Origin: Gracilaria vermiculophylla
Lineage: Eukaryota; Rhodophyta; Florideophyceae; Gracilariales; Gracilariaceae
Length of the DNA: 27,644 bases
Assembly: GCA_019155205.2 (NCBI GenBank)
Contig: JAHNZQ020000092.1
Span: forward strand, 239,643 to 267,286
Direction of reading: 5' to 3'
A program made the position numbers and the translations under genes. Shown here one piece after another: positions 19,020-27,644 of this stretch. Within the stretch, counting starts at the first letter, position 1; each line of letters starts with the position of its first letter. The notes beneath the pieces were generated by a model. It had not been told where the DNA came from. It did not search any database and worked only from the letters and a program-made list of their open reading frames with translations.

Positions 19020-19184
19020 TGTAGTACAGTGGATCCTAAGGTGATACTGTCCTTGAGAATTTGTAAAATTTAGATATATTTTCTTTAATTGTTGCTGGTA
19101 ATTAGTACAGTAGTGAGATCTATCAAGGAAGGCTCCCGGCACGGTACTTAATCTGGCGGTCGAGCTCCACCTCTGGGGGAAGTA
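19020..19184 (+). repeat. gypsy copy 1 3' LTR, start only
   Basis: It reads TGTAGTACAGTGG and matches the reverse complement of the other LTR copies. About 100 bp are missing after TCCTAAGG compared with them. It is cut after GAAGTA by the mariner element, whose target TA is 19183-19184. Confidence 0.85.
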
Positions 19185-19311
19185 CAGTGCGTTTCAAAAT
19201 CATATCACGCCGAAAAAACGCGCAAAAATAGTACTGTAGTGTGCCTTTTGCAGAGCGTATAAGTAAAAATCGTTTCATAATCATAACAATATATCATCAA
19301 CATCCATCAAT

Positions 19312-19874
19312 ATGGCTCAAGGATCACCTCTTTCGCGCTCCGAACAGCTTGAAATTGTACAATTGAAAGCTAACTGTAAATCATATGCCGAAATTGGCCG
19401 ATATTTGAGGCGTCATCCTGCCATAATTCTCCGGTTTCTTAAAAGCCCAGCAAATTATGGAGGAAAAAAATATACAGGGCGTTCCAATCATCTCAGTCCA
19501 GCAGACAAGCGCGGTATCAAGCGGGAACTGTGTCGAGGAAAAGTTCCGTGTAATAATTTTGCAAAAAACGTAAACCTCAACGTATCGAAAGCAACAATAC
19601 GGAGGGAAATTAAGAAGAGAAATTTGTTCAAGTATAAAAGGATGAGGAAAAACTTCTTTCTGGAAGAAAATCATAAGCAGAAAAGAGTTGTTTGGTGTGT
19701 AAACATGGCGCACTGGAAAAACGAATGGAACACCGTAATATTTTCTGATGAAAAAAAGTTTAACTTGGATGGTCCAGATTGTTTTAAGTATTACTGACAT
19801 GATCTTAGAAAATAACGTTCAGAATTTTATACAAGACACTCTAGAGGCGGTTATGTAATGGTATGGGCTGGTAT
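19312..19874 (+). pseudogene. Tc1/mariner transposase, truncated
   Basis: The transposase cuts and joins the element's ends. From the ATG at 19312 the N-terminal part has the paired helix-turn-helix style (LSRSEQLEIVQLKANCKSY, EIGRYLRRHPAIILRFLKSP), then a basic YGGKKYTGRSNHLSPADKR segment and a second HTH (NLNVSKATIRREIKKR). The catalytic part begins with IFSDEKKFNLDGPD, whose Asp (codon 19747-19749) is the first of the DDE triad. TGA at 19795-19797 replaces a Trp expected in YYWHDL. The phase continues through HDLRK, a second stop and SRGGYVMVWAGI, where the LTR interrupts it. The remaining two catalytic residues are outside the window. Confidence 0.9.
19870..19874. repeat. putative target duplication of gypsy copy 2 (GGTAT)
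   Basis: The 5 bp before the LTR interrupt the codons for WAGI. A second GGTAT is predicted at the other end of copy 2, beyond 27644, followed by the rest of the transposase. The pair cannot be confirmed here. Confidence 0.45.
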
Positions 19875-20427
19875 TGTGGTCCCGTCAGCCCGTCTCTCAA
19901 GGTAGTAAAGCACAAAGTATGTTGGGAGTTTTTGTTGACTCCAAAGGCGCGTATAACTAAACGTGGTCTCTGGTATACGCTGTCGCGAGCCGTTGGAGTT
20001 CTGAAAGGAGATCCACAAACACCAAGCAGAGGGGCAGGTTCACTGGGCGGACAATGCTCCTACAGGCGCTGCAATGATGCGACCTGGGGATCGGCGGCTT
20101 TGAAACCTGCGTAGATAGACAAGAGACTCCAACCGGAAAACTAGAAGAAGACTCAAGAGTGCTTGCCTTTACTTCCGCAGAGAAGGAGCTCACACAGCAG
20201 GTTAAATATGAAGCCAGGAGCCCGCCTCGGCAGGTCTCACTACTGTACTGATTACCTGCCTGAATTAACTAAAATAAATAATAATTCTACCGTTCCTCAA
20301 GGATACTCTAGCGCATACAGGCGAGATTATGCACTACGTGGCCCAGCTAATAAAATACGAGCCCTCCTAAGGAATATTATAGCTTAAGGCCAAACCACCC
20401 TATTTCCGTAGGAGCCACTGTACTACA
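19875..20427 (-). repeat. gypsy copy 2 3' LTR
   Basis: The 553 bp LTR is in the orientation of copy 2 pol (minus strand), preceded on that strand by a polypurine tract. It matches 3113-3667 and 10997-11550. Read in the plus direction it also lies directly upstream of the antisense ORF and could supply its promoter. An AT-rich patch (AAAATAAATAATAATT) is at 20270-20285. Confidence 0.9.
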
Positions 20428-20429
20428 TA

Positions 20430-20439
20430 CCCCTTTTCC
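20430..20439 (-). other. gypsy polypurine tract, copy 2
   Basis: On the minus strand GGAAAAGGGG, then TA, then the LTR start TGTAGTACAGTGG. It has the same layout as at 19007 in copy 1. Confidence 0.8.
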
Positions 20440-20937
20440 GAAATTTCACCTCGTCCTCGAGGTGCATATTCCGCTTCCTTGATCCCTGGAGTGGCTCCTA
20501 TCGGTGCTGCGGCGTGTACGGCCTCCGGCGATTCGCCCGTTCTCTCCTTCAGGCCTTCCTTCTCTTCTCCATACTCCTGCGCGGCGTGTGGCCGCAGGCT
20601 CGCGTTTCACTCCTTACGGCGTTCGTGGGCTCTGTTCCTCTTTCTTCCGGCTGCATCCGCTCCTTCTTGGTGTCACCTGTCGGTGCTGCTGCGCCAGTCG
20701 GCAGCGCGGGTGTCCGCGTCTTCCGGCGTACCGCGCACGGTGCAAGCGCGCACTTCCGTGGACGGAGCGTGGGTCAGTTCCGCGAGGATACCAACCTCCT
20801 GGAGGCGCTAGCCACTCCGACTCTTTCGAGGTTACTCCTTTTTGCAACACGAGCTTTTTGCGTCCACTCATCCGATGTCCGTGAAGGTGCCGGACTCATA
20901 AGTCTCTCGTCCGCACTTCCGTCGTTCTCCGTTGGAT
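20440..20937 (+). other. leader upstream of antisense ORF, copy 2
   Basis: Open frames of 110-150 codons overlap here (20479-20969), but they do not agree with copy 1 as protein. I treat the region as a long untranslated leader. It is pyrimidine-rich and G+C-rich. Confidence 0.4.
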
Positions 20938-23024
20938 ATGAGCGCGCGCCCCGCGATGGTGCTACATAACTCGCCTGATGCCGGTCGTCCGGCTTCGCCT
21001 CGGATTCCACGGTGGCGGCTTGACATGGCTCCCTCCGCGGTGGTGCATATAACTTCGAATCGATCCCCGAGTAGTGTCAGATCTCTCTCCTCAGGTGCCA
21101 AAACGCGTTCGGTCGCCATCTACCCTGCTTTGTACGCCTTCGGAATGTCCTCTCCTACTCCAGCGCCGACACCCCCTTACGATCCTGAGGTGTATCACAC
21201 CTCGCCCGGAGCGCCGTTCCGTCCAGGAGAACACTTCGACCATCACGCCACGCGGGTGTTTGTCCCATTCCGCGATAGGGGCGTGAGGCTCCCTGTCCCG
21301 TGTAAGACTACATTCACCATTTTGGGCCGTACCTGCAGGCAATGCGGTTCCGCGCCGTCCCGGAAATTGCGTCAAACGACTAGAACCGAAACCGCGTCGA
21401 CGCGTACCGCGCCCATTGGCTTCACACTCCAGTAAATTGTGACAATGCTCCGACCACGGTAGGACATTACGACACTCCCTATCTGAGGTGCGCTGAAGAA
21501 CGAGAGATCCAGGCGCGACTCCAGGTCCTGCTCCACAAGGAGAGATCGCACCAGAGAGCAGGACGAACCGGAAGCATCGCCGATGGATGCTCCGCCTTTG
21601 CGGTGTTGCCCTTCGACCCCCCATATGACCGAATGTACTGGCTCAATCGAAATTGATGGGGGACACACCTCGCGGACGAAACTCGCGTACGCCGCATTTG
21701 GGTACTTTTACGGATGGCATAACACGGAGTTCCACGATTTGCCCTTCAGGCAACGGCCGATGTATTACCTTAAGGTGAACGACTCCTGGAGGGACCACTG
21801 GGTTTCCCCACATCTTTGCATGGGGGCGCCCATAACCTTCGCATATCATACCTCTGAGGTTCTGGATCCACATGACTCCCAAGAGCGGTTCGTCATGCTG
21901 GTCGCCTCGACGGTGTTTGCGGTCGGCACTCTGATGGCGTTTCTCCAAGCGGCGGACGAAGGCGTAACTTCCTATACCCGGTGCTGCGACGGTCGCCTCT
22001 GCTGGGACTCGTCATATCAGCCGACCGCCGGGCGCTTGCTCCCCTTATCGGCGTGCATCATACGGGTCCTGCGCTCCTTTGGCATCCAAAACCTGGTTAG
22101 GGCACCGCATGGAGCGAGTCCGAAGCGGAGACACTGTTGGATGACAACCTCCAGGTGCCGTGGAGTGACACATCGGGTTTCCTCTGGTACGACTACGGCA
22201 AGGACAAGTTTCACCCAATTGTAAGGAGTCCGAATGGAGACGGTGACGGGCACGCATACCCTGCCTTTCCCCGTCTGTCGCCATCTCGGGTTCCTCATGT
22301 GCCACGGCTTCGAGTAGCCGACTACGATTCCTTGATGTAGAGTCTGGCGTTTGATGCGCCCCGTCGGTTACCGGCTCCATCCCAGGATATGGGCGCACCT
22401 CCTGAGGTGATAACTCCACGGCCAGCCGCAGCTGCGAATGCTCCGGCAGTGGTCGCCGCCGTGTCTCCAGTGGAAGAGGATGAGATTACTCCCGTCCCGG
22501 TACCTTCGGCCCCAGTGGTGCAACCCCGATTGCGGAGCCTCCCTGCGCCTATTGCTCAGCCTCGCCTGCGGAGCGTTCCAGTTCCCTCACCACCGTCACC
22601 TCCGGCGTCGCCGACTCCGGCCTTGGCATTGCCGTCCTTCACTGCGGAACCCTCCGAATTCCGTGGGAGAGCTTCTGTCTCAGCTGGTCCGCCGTCTGCA
22701 GCTCCCTCCGTGGCGGTTGTTGCGCCGTCAACGGAGGTGGCCGCATCAGGTGCACCGTCGGGAGGAGTCTCCTCTGGGGCTCTGGAGGCTGCCTTCCAGG
22801 AGTTGGTGCAGGCGTGCTTGGTGACAGGCCGTCCTTCTCCGGCTTCTCCTGTTGAGGCTATGCGCGAGGCTCGTGCTTGGGTCTTAGAGCTCCATAAGGC
22901 CCGGACAGACCGAGCCTCGATGGCGCTCTTCAAGGAAAGCCTGTCGGAATTCTTTGATAGCCAGGCGCTCACAGCAAAAGCGCGACTCGAAGCGGAGTAT
23001 TCAACGCGGTTTATTGACCTGTAG
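20938..23024 (+). pseudogene. antisense ORF of gypsy family, copy 2 (unknown protein)
   Basis: It starts at the ATG at 20938, aligned with the copy 1 start, and ends at TAG 23022-23024, giving about 696 codons once small deletions are allowed for. Frame changes near 21297 (1 bp lost), 21700 (2 bp lost) and 22100, and stops at about 21652 and 22338, break it. Four parts can be seen: an N-terminal low-complexity part up to the conserved Met at 21145; a core with DPEVYHTSPGAP, TRVFVPF, AHWLHTPV, LRCAEEREIQARL, YFYGWHNTEFHD, FAYHTSEVLDPHD, LQAADEG, DSSYQPTAG, GFLWYDYGKD and VPRLRVADYDS; a Pro/Ala/Val linker (22389-22790); and a charged helical end (AWVLELHKARTDRASM). No zinc knuckle, protease, RT, signal peptide or membrane segment is evident. 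The function is unknown. Confidence 0.72.
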
Positions 23025-23296
23025 GTGAGAGGAGTCTGACCAATAAAAGATCCTTCGGATGTAGCAGAAGCCCCACGAATGGTAGTTCACACATGTATAG
23101 GCCTTGGGCGCGAGCTCAGCGACACGAAGTGCCGCCGTAGGAGCATGCGAAAAAGCGAGCGCAGCATCCTGGAGGCGAAAAAGATAACTACAGGTGGGGG
23201 ATAGACGGCGAAGACGAAAAAAATCTCCGTTTGGGGGCCCCCTCCCCCTTTCCTAAACGGAAGCGCCTACGTGGAGTGGCACTTCCGCACCAGATT
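23025..23296. other. convergent junction between antisense ORF and pol, copy 2
   Basis: It aligns with 16036-16391 of copy 1 when read on the minus strand. No other gene is seen. It is the space between two opposing stops. Confidence 0.6.
23042..23047 (+). promoter_or_regulatory. possible polyadenylation signal of antisense ORF
   Basis: AATAAA begins 18 bp after the antisense ORF stop, on the same strand. Copy 1 has no exact match at this place. Confidence 0.35.
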
Positions 23297-23859
23297 GGAG
23301 TGGTATCGCCTAAGATAGTTCTCCGGGATATGTTGCGGAGGTTCTTCCGTGTCGTCCGTCGAGGTGTACCCATACCAGCGGACGCGGTACAGTACTCCTG
23401 CAGGGGTTTGTCAAAGCGAGACGATATGGTCCATCGCGTAGAGGATGTCACCTTCAGGGGTCGGGATGGCGTCGGGAGCCTCCAGGATTGGTTCACCGAG
23501 AGCGGTGATGCGGTTCCCAGTATTCCGTACTGTCGTCGCGCCTGAGGTGGTTGGATGAGGAATCTCCGCGCGTTGTCTCTGAGGTGGGGTGGCGGGCATT
23601 CCTGGAAGGCTGGGCGTTGGGACTTTCGTCACCCTATCACGGGAGACGACATCCCGAAGCCCGTTCACCTCAATGGCGACAGTATCCCTATAGGTGTCCA
23701 GGATTTTTTAGGGCCCTGTGGTGGTCGGCGATAACTTGCGCGTGACGTCCGGTGGTTTGTCGGATGTGTCAGAGGTTTGTCGAGGAAAACATCGTCGCCT
23801 TCCCTCAGGTGAGGACCTTCCATAAACTTTCGGTCGAAGTCCTGTTTGTATCTTTTCTG
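23297..23859 (-). pseudogene. gypsy integrase tail and chromodomain, copy 2
   Basis: It is read on the minus strand. After a proline-rich linker (23668 downward) comes ILYAMDHIVSL, a stop (TGA 23411-23413), then QTPAGVLYRVRWYGYTSTDD and TEEPPQHIPENYLRRYH. This matches the chromodomain of copy 1 residue by residue over most of its length. A frameshift separates it from the integrase piece that ends at 23860. Confidence 0.8.
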
Positions 23860-25281
23860 CTAGGTGTTGAGTCTCTCCTTCGCGAGAGAGAGTGTGTTCT
23901 CATATCGCCTTAGGATGGAGCGTTTGGCTTGCGCAGCTGTTGAAGTCTGTGGCCCATCCGCCGGGTGCGCCGTGGCGCTTGCCACGATGACGGCACTTGG
24001 CGGTATGTGCGAGAGCACCAAGTTGAAAGGAGCGGTCCCCGTGGAGCGGTGCACTTGTAGGCTTTATGCATACGTGAGGGGTCCCACATATGCGTCCCAA
24101 TCCTTTTGGTGGTCCGTGACGTAGTACTTCAGCCTCGAGGCGATGGTTTTGTTGAAAGTTTCCGCCTGTCCGTTTGTCTGGGGGTGATAGACAGTTGTAA
24201 ACAACTGTTTCATCCCCAGCATTCCGGAAACGGCGCTGAAAAGTTTCGCCGCGAACTAGGGGCCATTGTCCCTATGGAGGTACAACGGTATCTCGTAGGG
24301 ATAGACCCAATGCTCCAGAAAGGAGTCGGCAATCACTGCTGCAGTAGTGCTCCGAACGGAAATGGCACGCGTGATCTTGGAAAAGCGATCCCTGATCACG
24401 AGGAAAAATCGATGCCCTCGTTCCGTCTTGGGGAGAGGACCCAAGATGTCCATGGCCACAAATCCAAACGGTCCTGAAGGTGGGAACAGCGTGAGCGGCG
24501 TCCAGTGTTTCCGTATACTTTCCCTAGCGGCGGCACAGGAATAGCAATCCTCGACCGTTTGGAAGGCTTCTTTAGCCATGTTCGGCCAATAGGACCCCCT
24601 CCACATACTGAAATACTTCCGAGATCCACCGGGGTTCCAAGCGAGGCGAGGATAGTGCAAGAGATGCAACACTCTCGCCCATATCTTCGTCGGCATCACC
24701 TTTTGGAGAGCTCCATCCAGAGGGGCACGGCGTACAAGCACGCCGTCCCGGTCGCCATCGAACGATGATGTCAAACTCCCCACAGTGGCGAGGCGCTCCT
24801 TGCCGTATGCATCCGTACTCTGCTCCTTCAGGAACTCCGCTACGGTAATGGGGAGAACTTCTTTCTCCTCCTCAACAAGAGCCATCACATCAGGGAGTCC
24901 GCTGTCCTTTCCTTCAGGTTCACGAAATTCCAAACATTCTCCATCGGATCCTTCTTTCCCGTCGGCGTTCTGGATGAACAGACACGGGATGTTGTCCTCC
25001 AAAGGTGTTTTATCTTCCCCCTCGGTGGAGATTCGCGAGAGTGCATCCGCGGCCTGGTGTTTTATACCAGGACGGTAGAGGATGTCAAACTCGAACTCCA
25101 GAAGGCGTAACCTCCACCTTTCCAGGCGACTGGAAGCATCCGTCAAGAACAGTACCCACTTCAGTGGTGCGTGGTCCGTCCTCAAGGTGAAGCGCGCGCC
25201 TTCCAGGTATGGGCGTAAAAGCAAAACCACCCACACGATGGCGAGACACCCGTGCTCCGAAGTGGAATAATTCCAATCCAT
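23860..25281 (-). pseudogene. gypsy RNase H end and integrase, copy 2
   Basis: The open part 25281-24256 (341 codons) has the RNase H end at residues 1-83 (IVWVVLLLRPYLEG; TDH at 35-37; IKHQAADALSR). The integrase zinc domain follows: His209, then Asn216 where the second His of GHPGG is expected, Cys246 and Cys249. The catalytic core has Asp278 (AMDILGP) and Asp338 in HRDNGP. A TAG replaces the Gln of DNGPQF and ends the open part. The phase continues through FSAVSGMLGMKQLFTT, YHPQTNGQAETFNKT with the catalytic Glu, and a piece 24054-23860 (TAPFNLVLSHIPPSAV). The lost His would weaken zinc binding. Confidence 0.88.
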
Positions 25282-26169
25282 GGGGGTGAGGCTGCGACTC
25301 CTATACCCGATGGGTTGAAGTCGACCTTCCGGTTGCTCCTGCAGGAGGGCAAATCCAACCTGTTATTTACAGGCGTCAGTGTCCAGCACCATTCGGCCGT
25401 GCCGCTTCGAAAGCACCAAGATTGGTGGTTCTATTAGTATCCTCCTCAAAGTGTCGAAGGCTTTAAACTCCTCATCCGTCAAGAGAGCCAAATGCGTCGG
25501 TTTGTCCTTCTCCAAGAGGCGATTTAACGGCGCCGCTATACGGTAGAAATTAGGTACAAACCTCTGGAAGACGCTACACAACCCAAGGGAGGAGCGGAGC
25601 TCCGTCTAGTTTGTGGGAGGGCGAGCTTCCTTGATGGCGTTCTGAGTTTTCCTGGAAACCTGTAGGCGGCCCAGAAGCACAACGTGCCCCAGGTAGTCCA
25701 CCGACGACTTGAAAAAGAAATATTTCTCCAGCTTCAAGTTGAGGCCAGCATCCTTTAGGAGTTGGAGCACGTGCTTCACATGAATGAAGTGCTCGTCCAC
25801 GCTGCGGGAGTATATGATGACATCATCAATATACACCAAGGCGTACTGGCACTTCACCTTTGACAGGATAATGTCCACCGCTCGTTGGAACGTAGCGGGT
25901 GCATTCTTCAATCTAAATGACATCCTTAGGAATCTGAAGATCCCACAGTGCGAGTTGAACGTTGTCCCGTCCTTATCGCAGTCGTCCATCTCAATCTGCC
26001 AGTAGCCGCTGTTGGCATCCAGCGTGGAGAAAATGGACGCATCGCCTAAGGAGTCGATACGTTCATCCATCCGGGGTATCGGGTACGAATTGCGTACCGT
26101 CACCTCGTTAAGGCGCCTGTAGTCAATACAGAACCTTAGGGAGCCATCTTTCTTTCTTACAAACACCAC
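25282..26169 (-). pseudogene. gypsy reverse transcriptase and RNase H start, copy 2
   Basis: The open part 26169-25606 covers the RT fingers and palm: KKDGSLRFCIDYRRLNEVT at 6-24, STLDANSGYWQIE with Asp51, RMSFRLKNAPATFQ (normally RMPFGLKNAP) and LVYIDDVIIYS with the YIDD box at 113-116. All three catalytic Asp are kept. SVDYLGHVVLLGRLQVS follows. A TAG at 25606-25608 sits where copy 1 has Gln (PPTNQREL). The phase continues with FQRFVPNFYRIAAPLN (25581-25363) and enters RNase H at RMVLDTDACK, ending at a stop at 25363-25365. Confidence 0.9.
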
Positions 26170-26744
26170 CGGGGAGGCCTATTTGCGATTAGAAGGCTCT
26201 ATAACGCCGTTCTACAGCATCCGGTGGACCTCCTCACGTTCAAAGTCGCGTGCGTGGGGTCCGGCCCTCCTCGGCAGTTGATGTACTGGCTTAGAATCCG
26301 GTGTGAGCTGGATCCTGTGCTTGGCCTGGCTGACCTGACCCAGAAGACCAGACCACACGTTCTAAAAGGCAAATAGCATCTCCACTATCCTGTGGCGATA
26401 CCCTTCGAAATCATCGCCAATTTGGAGCTTCTCCTGCCAGGTGGCAGGATTCTCTTCCTCTGGAGCCGTTGAAGTCGCTTCCGTCTCCACGGTGGCGATA
26501 GCATCGCGGTTCGCAAGGTCTTCTGCTCGTTGAAGGTGAGCCAGTTCTGCAGGGGCAGGTAGTGCCAGTCCGACGACAATTCCGTTCTGGAGCCATAACG
26601 GCGACTCCTTGAGGTTAGCGAGCACAAACCTAAAGGGGACGTTCGGTATTACGTCCATAACACCGTTCGCCATCATGGAGTGCTGCATTGTCGTCAGGTC
26701 CGGACTCCCCTGTAGTAATGAAAGGCCAGATGCAGAGTCTGCAC
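26170..26744 (-). pseudogene. gypsy protease-RT linker, copy 2
   Basis: Open at 26688-26362 with RFVLANLKESPLWLQNG, an acidic middle and ATWQEKLQIGDDFEGYRHR. After a stop come VWSGLLGQVSQAKHRIQLTP and PVHQLPRRAGPHARDF, then the GVIEPS motif, where gypsy RT begins. Stops interrupt it at three places. A frameshift separates it from the protease. Confidence 0.78.
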
Positions 26745-27644
26745 CTAGAATTCGGCCTGACTCCTCGCGGGTATTTCAATGCTCTTCACCTCGCGGAGCT
26801 TATTCGACTTCGTCTCCTTCGGAAGGGTACCCACTTGACTTGCGTTTGCGTCCAGTCCTGGAGATGCGGACACAATACCAACAGGGGCAGCGTCATGAAA
26901 CTTCACTTTCTGCAGGCGTGGGTAGATTGCACGTACATGTCGATCCACAAAGGAAGTGCCCAATATGCATTGTGCTGCCAAGTTGGTCGCCACGAGGAAC
27001 CACAATTTCACCTGTAAGGAGCCCAACCGGAGGTACAAGGAAATTGCGCCGACGTTGGTCAATGCTCTTCGCGACGCATTGCGTACCGTCGGGAGCTTGC
27101 CAGTCCTCAAGGAGCCGAGAGCAAACCGCGGGAGCACGTCGGCGTGAACCAGATTGGGGCCAGCTCTGATATCCAGGATAGCGCGCACCGTGGTACAGGC
27201 GAGCGGGGAACATCTTATAGAGGCGAATACCTTGTAATTCTCAAGGCGGAGCGTGCTAACAGAATCCTCAAAGGTAACTAATGGGTCCAACGGGATTGGG
27301 GGGCCCGCCAATTCTGCATCGACGGAGCAGACGGCCTCTCTCTCTTTCGTAAAGGCGACCTCCGTGGAGCTGAGGCTCGATGTTGTAGAGCCACGCGGAG
27401 CCTCTACACGTGGCTCTGATGGTTTTCCTGGTTTGAGAGGGTCTGGATTCCAGGCGGGGATGGCTTATGCGGTTGTGGATCACGATGCGACGTGTTCCCT
27501 TGAGGTGCAACCGCCTGGGATACCGGCACCTGCGTTGCAGGTGCTTGTGATAGTAGGACAGGCTGCACTCCCGGTGGAGCACGGTAACCGTAGTTTCCTT
27601 GAGGGGAGCGGATGTCGCGATACGCGGTTCAATAACTTCCGCTC
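26745..27644 (-). pseudogene. gypsy gag end and protease, copy 2
   Basis: The part 27644-27312 is a Pro/Gln-rich gag C-terminal linker (for example SPQGNYGYRAPPG) in broken frames. No CCHC knuckle is visible, so that part of gag lies beyond the window. The open part 27311-26745 holds the aspartic protease: VRAILDIRAGPNLVHAD (normally DTGAGPNLV) with Asp47, RTGKLPTVRNASRR, LVATNLAAQCILGTSFVDR and HDAAPVGIVSAS. The two residues after the catalytic Asp are altered, so the enzyme is probably dead. It ends at a stop, and the linker to RT continues in another phase. Confidence 0.75.

Larger units (their letters stand above)
11551..19184 (+). mobile_element. Ty3/gypsy chromovirus copy 1, truncated and decayed
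   Basis: Pol runs on the plus strand as protease, RT, RNase H, integrase and chromodomain (to about 16030). It is followed by a convergent ORF on the minus strand (18474-16392), a polypurine tract (19007-19017) and the first 165 bp of the 3' LTR. The 5' LTR and most of gag are missing at the left edge. The 3' LTR is cut by a mariner insertion, and its remainder should lie beyond the window. The same internal order is found in copy 2. Many stops and several frameshifts make it inactive. It is older than the mariner and than copy 2. Confidence 0.88.
19185..19874 (+). mobile_element. Tc1/mariner transposon, 5' part, inserted in gypsy LTR
   Basis: The element starts with CAGTGCGTTTCAAAATCATA directly after a TA in the gypsy 3' LTR, which is the Tc1/mariner target and end pattern. 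It contains a transposase gene that is cut at 19874 by gypsy copy 2. The right inverted repeat and the second half should lie beyond the window on the far side of copy 2. Confidence 0.85.
19875..27644 (-). mobile_element. Ty3/gypsy chromovirus copy 2, right part outside window
   Basis: On the minus strand it reads gag end, protease, RT, RNase H, integrase, chromodomain, then the opposing ORF (plus strand), a polypurine tract and the 3' LTR. Its gag and 5' LTR lie beyond the window end. It is inserted in the mariner transposase, so it is the youngest of the three nested elements here. It is less damaged than copy 1: from 26688 down to 23860 pol stays in one phase with only point stops. Confidence 0.88.

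Noticed and set aside
10997..19190. The inverted 555 bp repeats at 10997 and 19020 as terminal inverted repeats of a giant DNA transposon with convergent genes
   Set aside because: Polypurine tracts stand before the TGTAGTAC end in both copies, a solo copy with 5 bp duplication exists, and pol is a standard gypsy set. The left repeat has no proper relation to copy 1. LTRs explain the data better.
21091..21624. Minus-strand frame of 177 codons in copy 2, in pol orientation
   Set aside because: It could have been a sense ORF between pol and the LTR, but the similarity between copies and the aromatic motifs are in the plus-strand reading.
22556..22972. Minus-strand frame of 138 codons opposite the antisense ORF end
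   Set aside because: The plus-strand frame is the one conserved with copy 1 at protein level. This one mirrors its Ala/Pro-rich composition.
1..27644. CRISPR arrays, tRNA or rRNA genes, bacterial-style operons
   Set aside because: No regularly spaced short repeats, no tRNA cloverleaf or rRNA stretches were seen. The gene content is eukaryotic retroelements.

Overview
The window is a eukaryotic, transposon-dense stretch with no intact host gene that I can support. It contains two kinds of LTR retrotransposon and a Tc1/mariner transposon. Almost every reading frame is broken by stops or small indels, so this is decaying repeat DNA. The copia element has the shape of the GalEa-like lineage: half-tRNA(iMet) primer site, fused gag-pol and a characteristic integrase. 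I recall that lineage mainly from aquatic animals and red algae. The gypsy elements are chromoviruses. This fits a red alga or another protist better than a plant or fungus, but that is inference and the species cannot be fixed from the sequence.

Layout. 1-1046: unexplained AT-rich DNA plus the broken RNase H tail of one copia element. 1047-6977: a second, complete copia element with 408/406 bp LTRs. Its single gag-pol frame is interrupted at 3113-3667 by a 555 bp solo gypsy LTR with a perfect 5 bp target duplication (ACGGC). 6978-7851: two Gly/Ala-rich triplet arrays on opposite strands. 7852-10081: fragments of an unrecognised decayed protein gene. 10082-10996: AT-rich, nothing assigned. 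10997-11550: another copy of the gypsy LTR, inverted relative to the element beside it.

11551-19184: gypsy copy 1, with pol on the + strand (protease, RT, RNase H, integrase, chromodomain), then a long ORF on the opposite strand (18474-16392), a polypurine tract and the start of its 3' LTR. 19185-19874: a Tc1/mariner element inserted at a TA inside that LTR. 19875-27644: gypsy copy 2, in the opposite orientation, inserted in the mariner transposase gene. It shows its 3' LTR, polypurine tract, the same antisense ORF (20938-23024, + strand) and pol on the - strand, running out of the window. The insertions are therefore nested: gypsy 2 in mariner in gypsy 1.

The main discovery candidate is the antisense ORF of about 695 codons between pol and the 3' LTR of the gypsy family. 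It occurs in both copies with colinear protein similarity, matching ATG and stop positions, and the same convergent junction with the pol end. It is therefore an intrinsic part of the element and not a chance rearrangement. I recognise no family for its protein. A second point of interest is a Tudor-like domain at the C-terminal end of the copia integrase, which parallels the chromodomain of the gypsy integrase.
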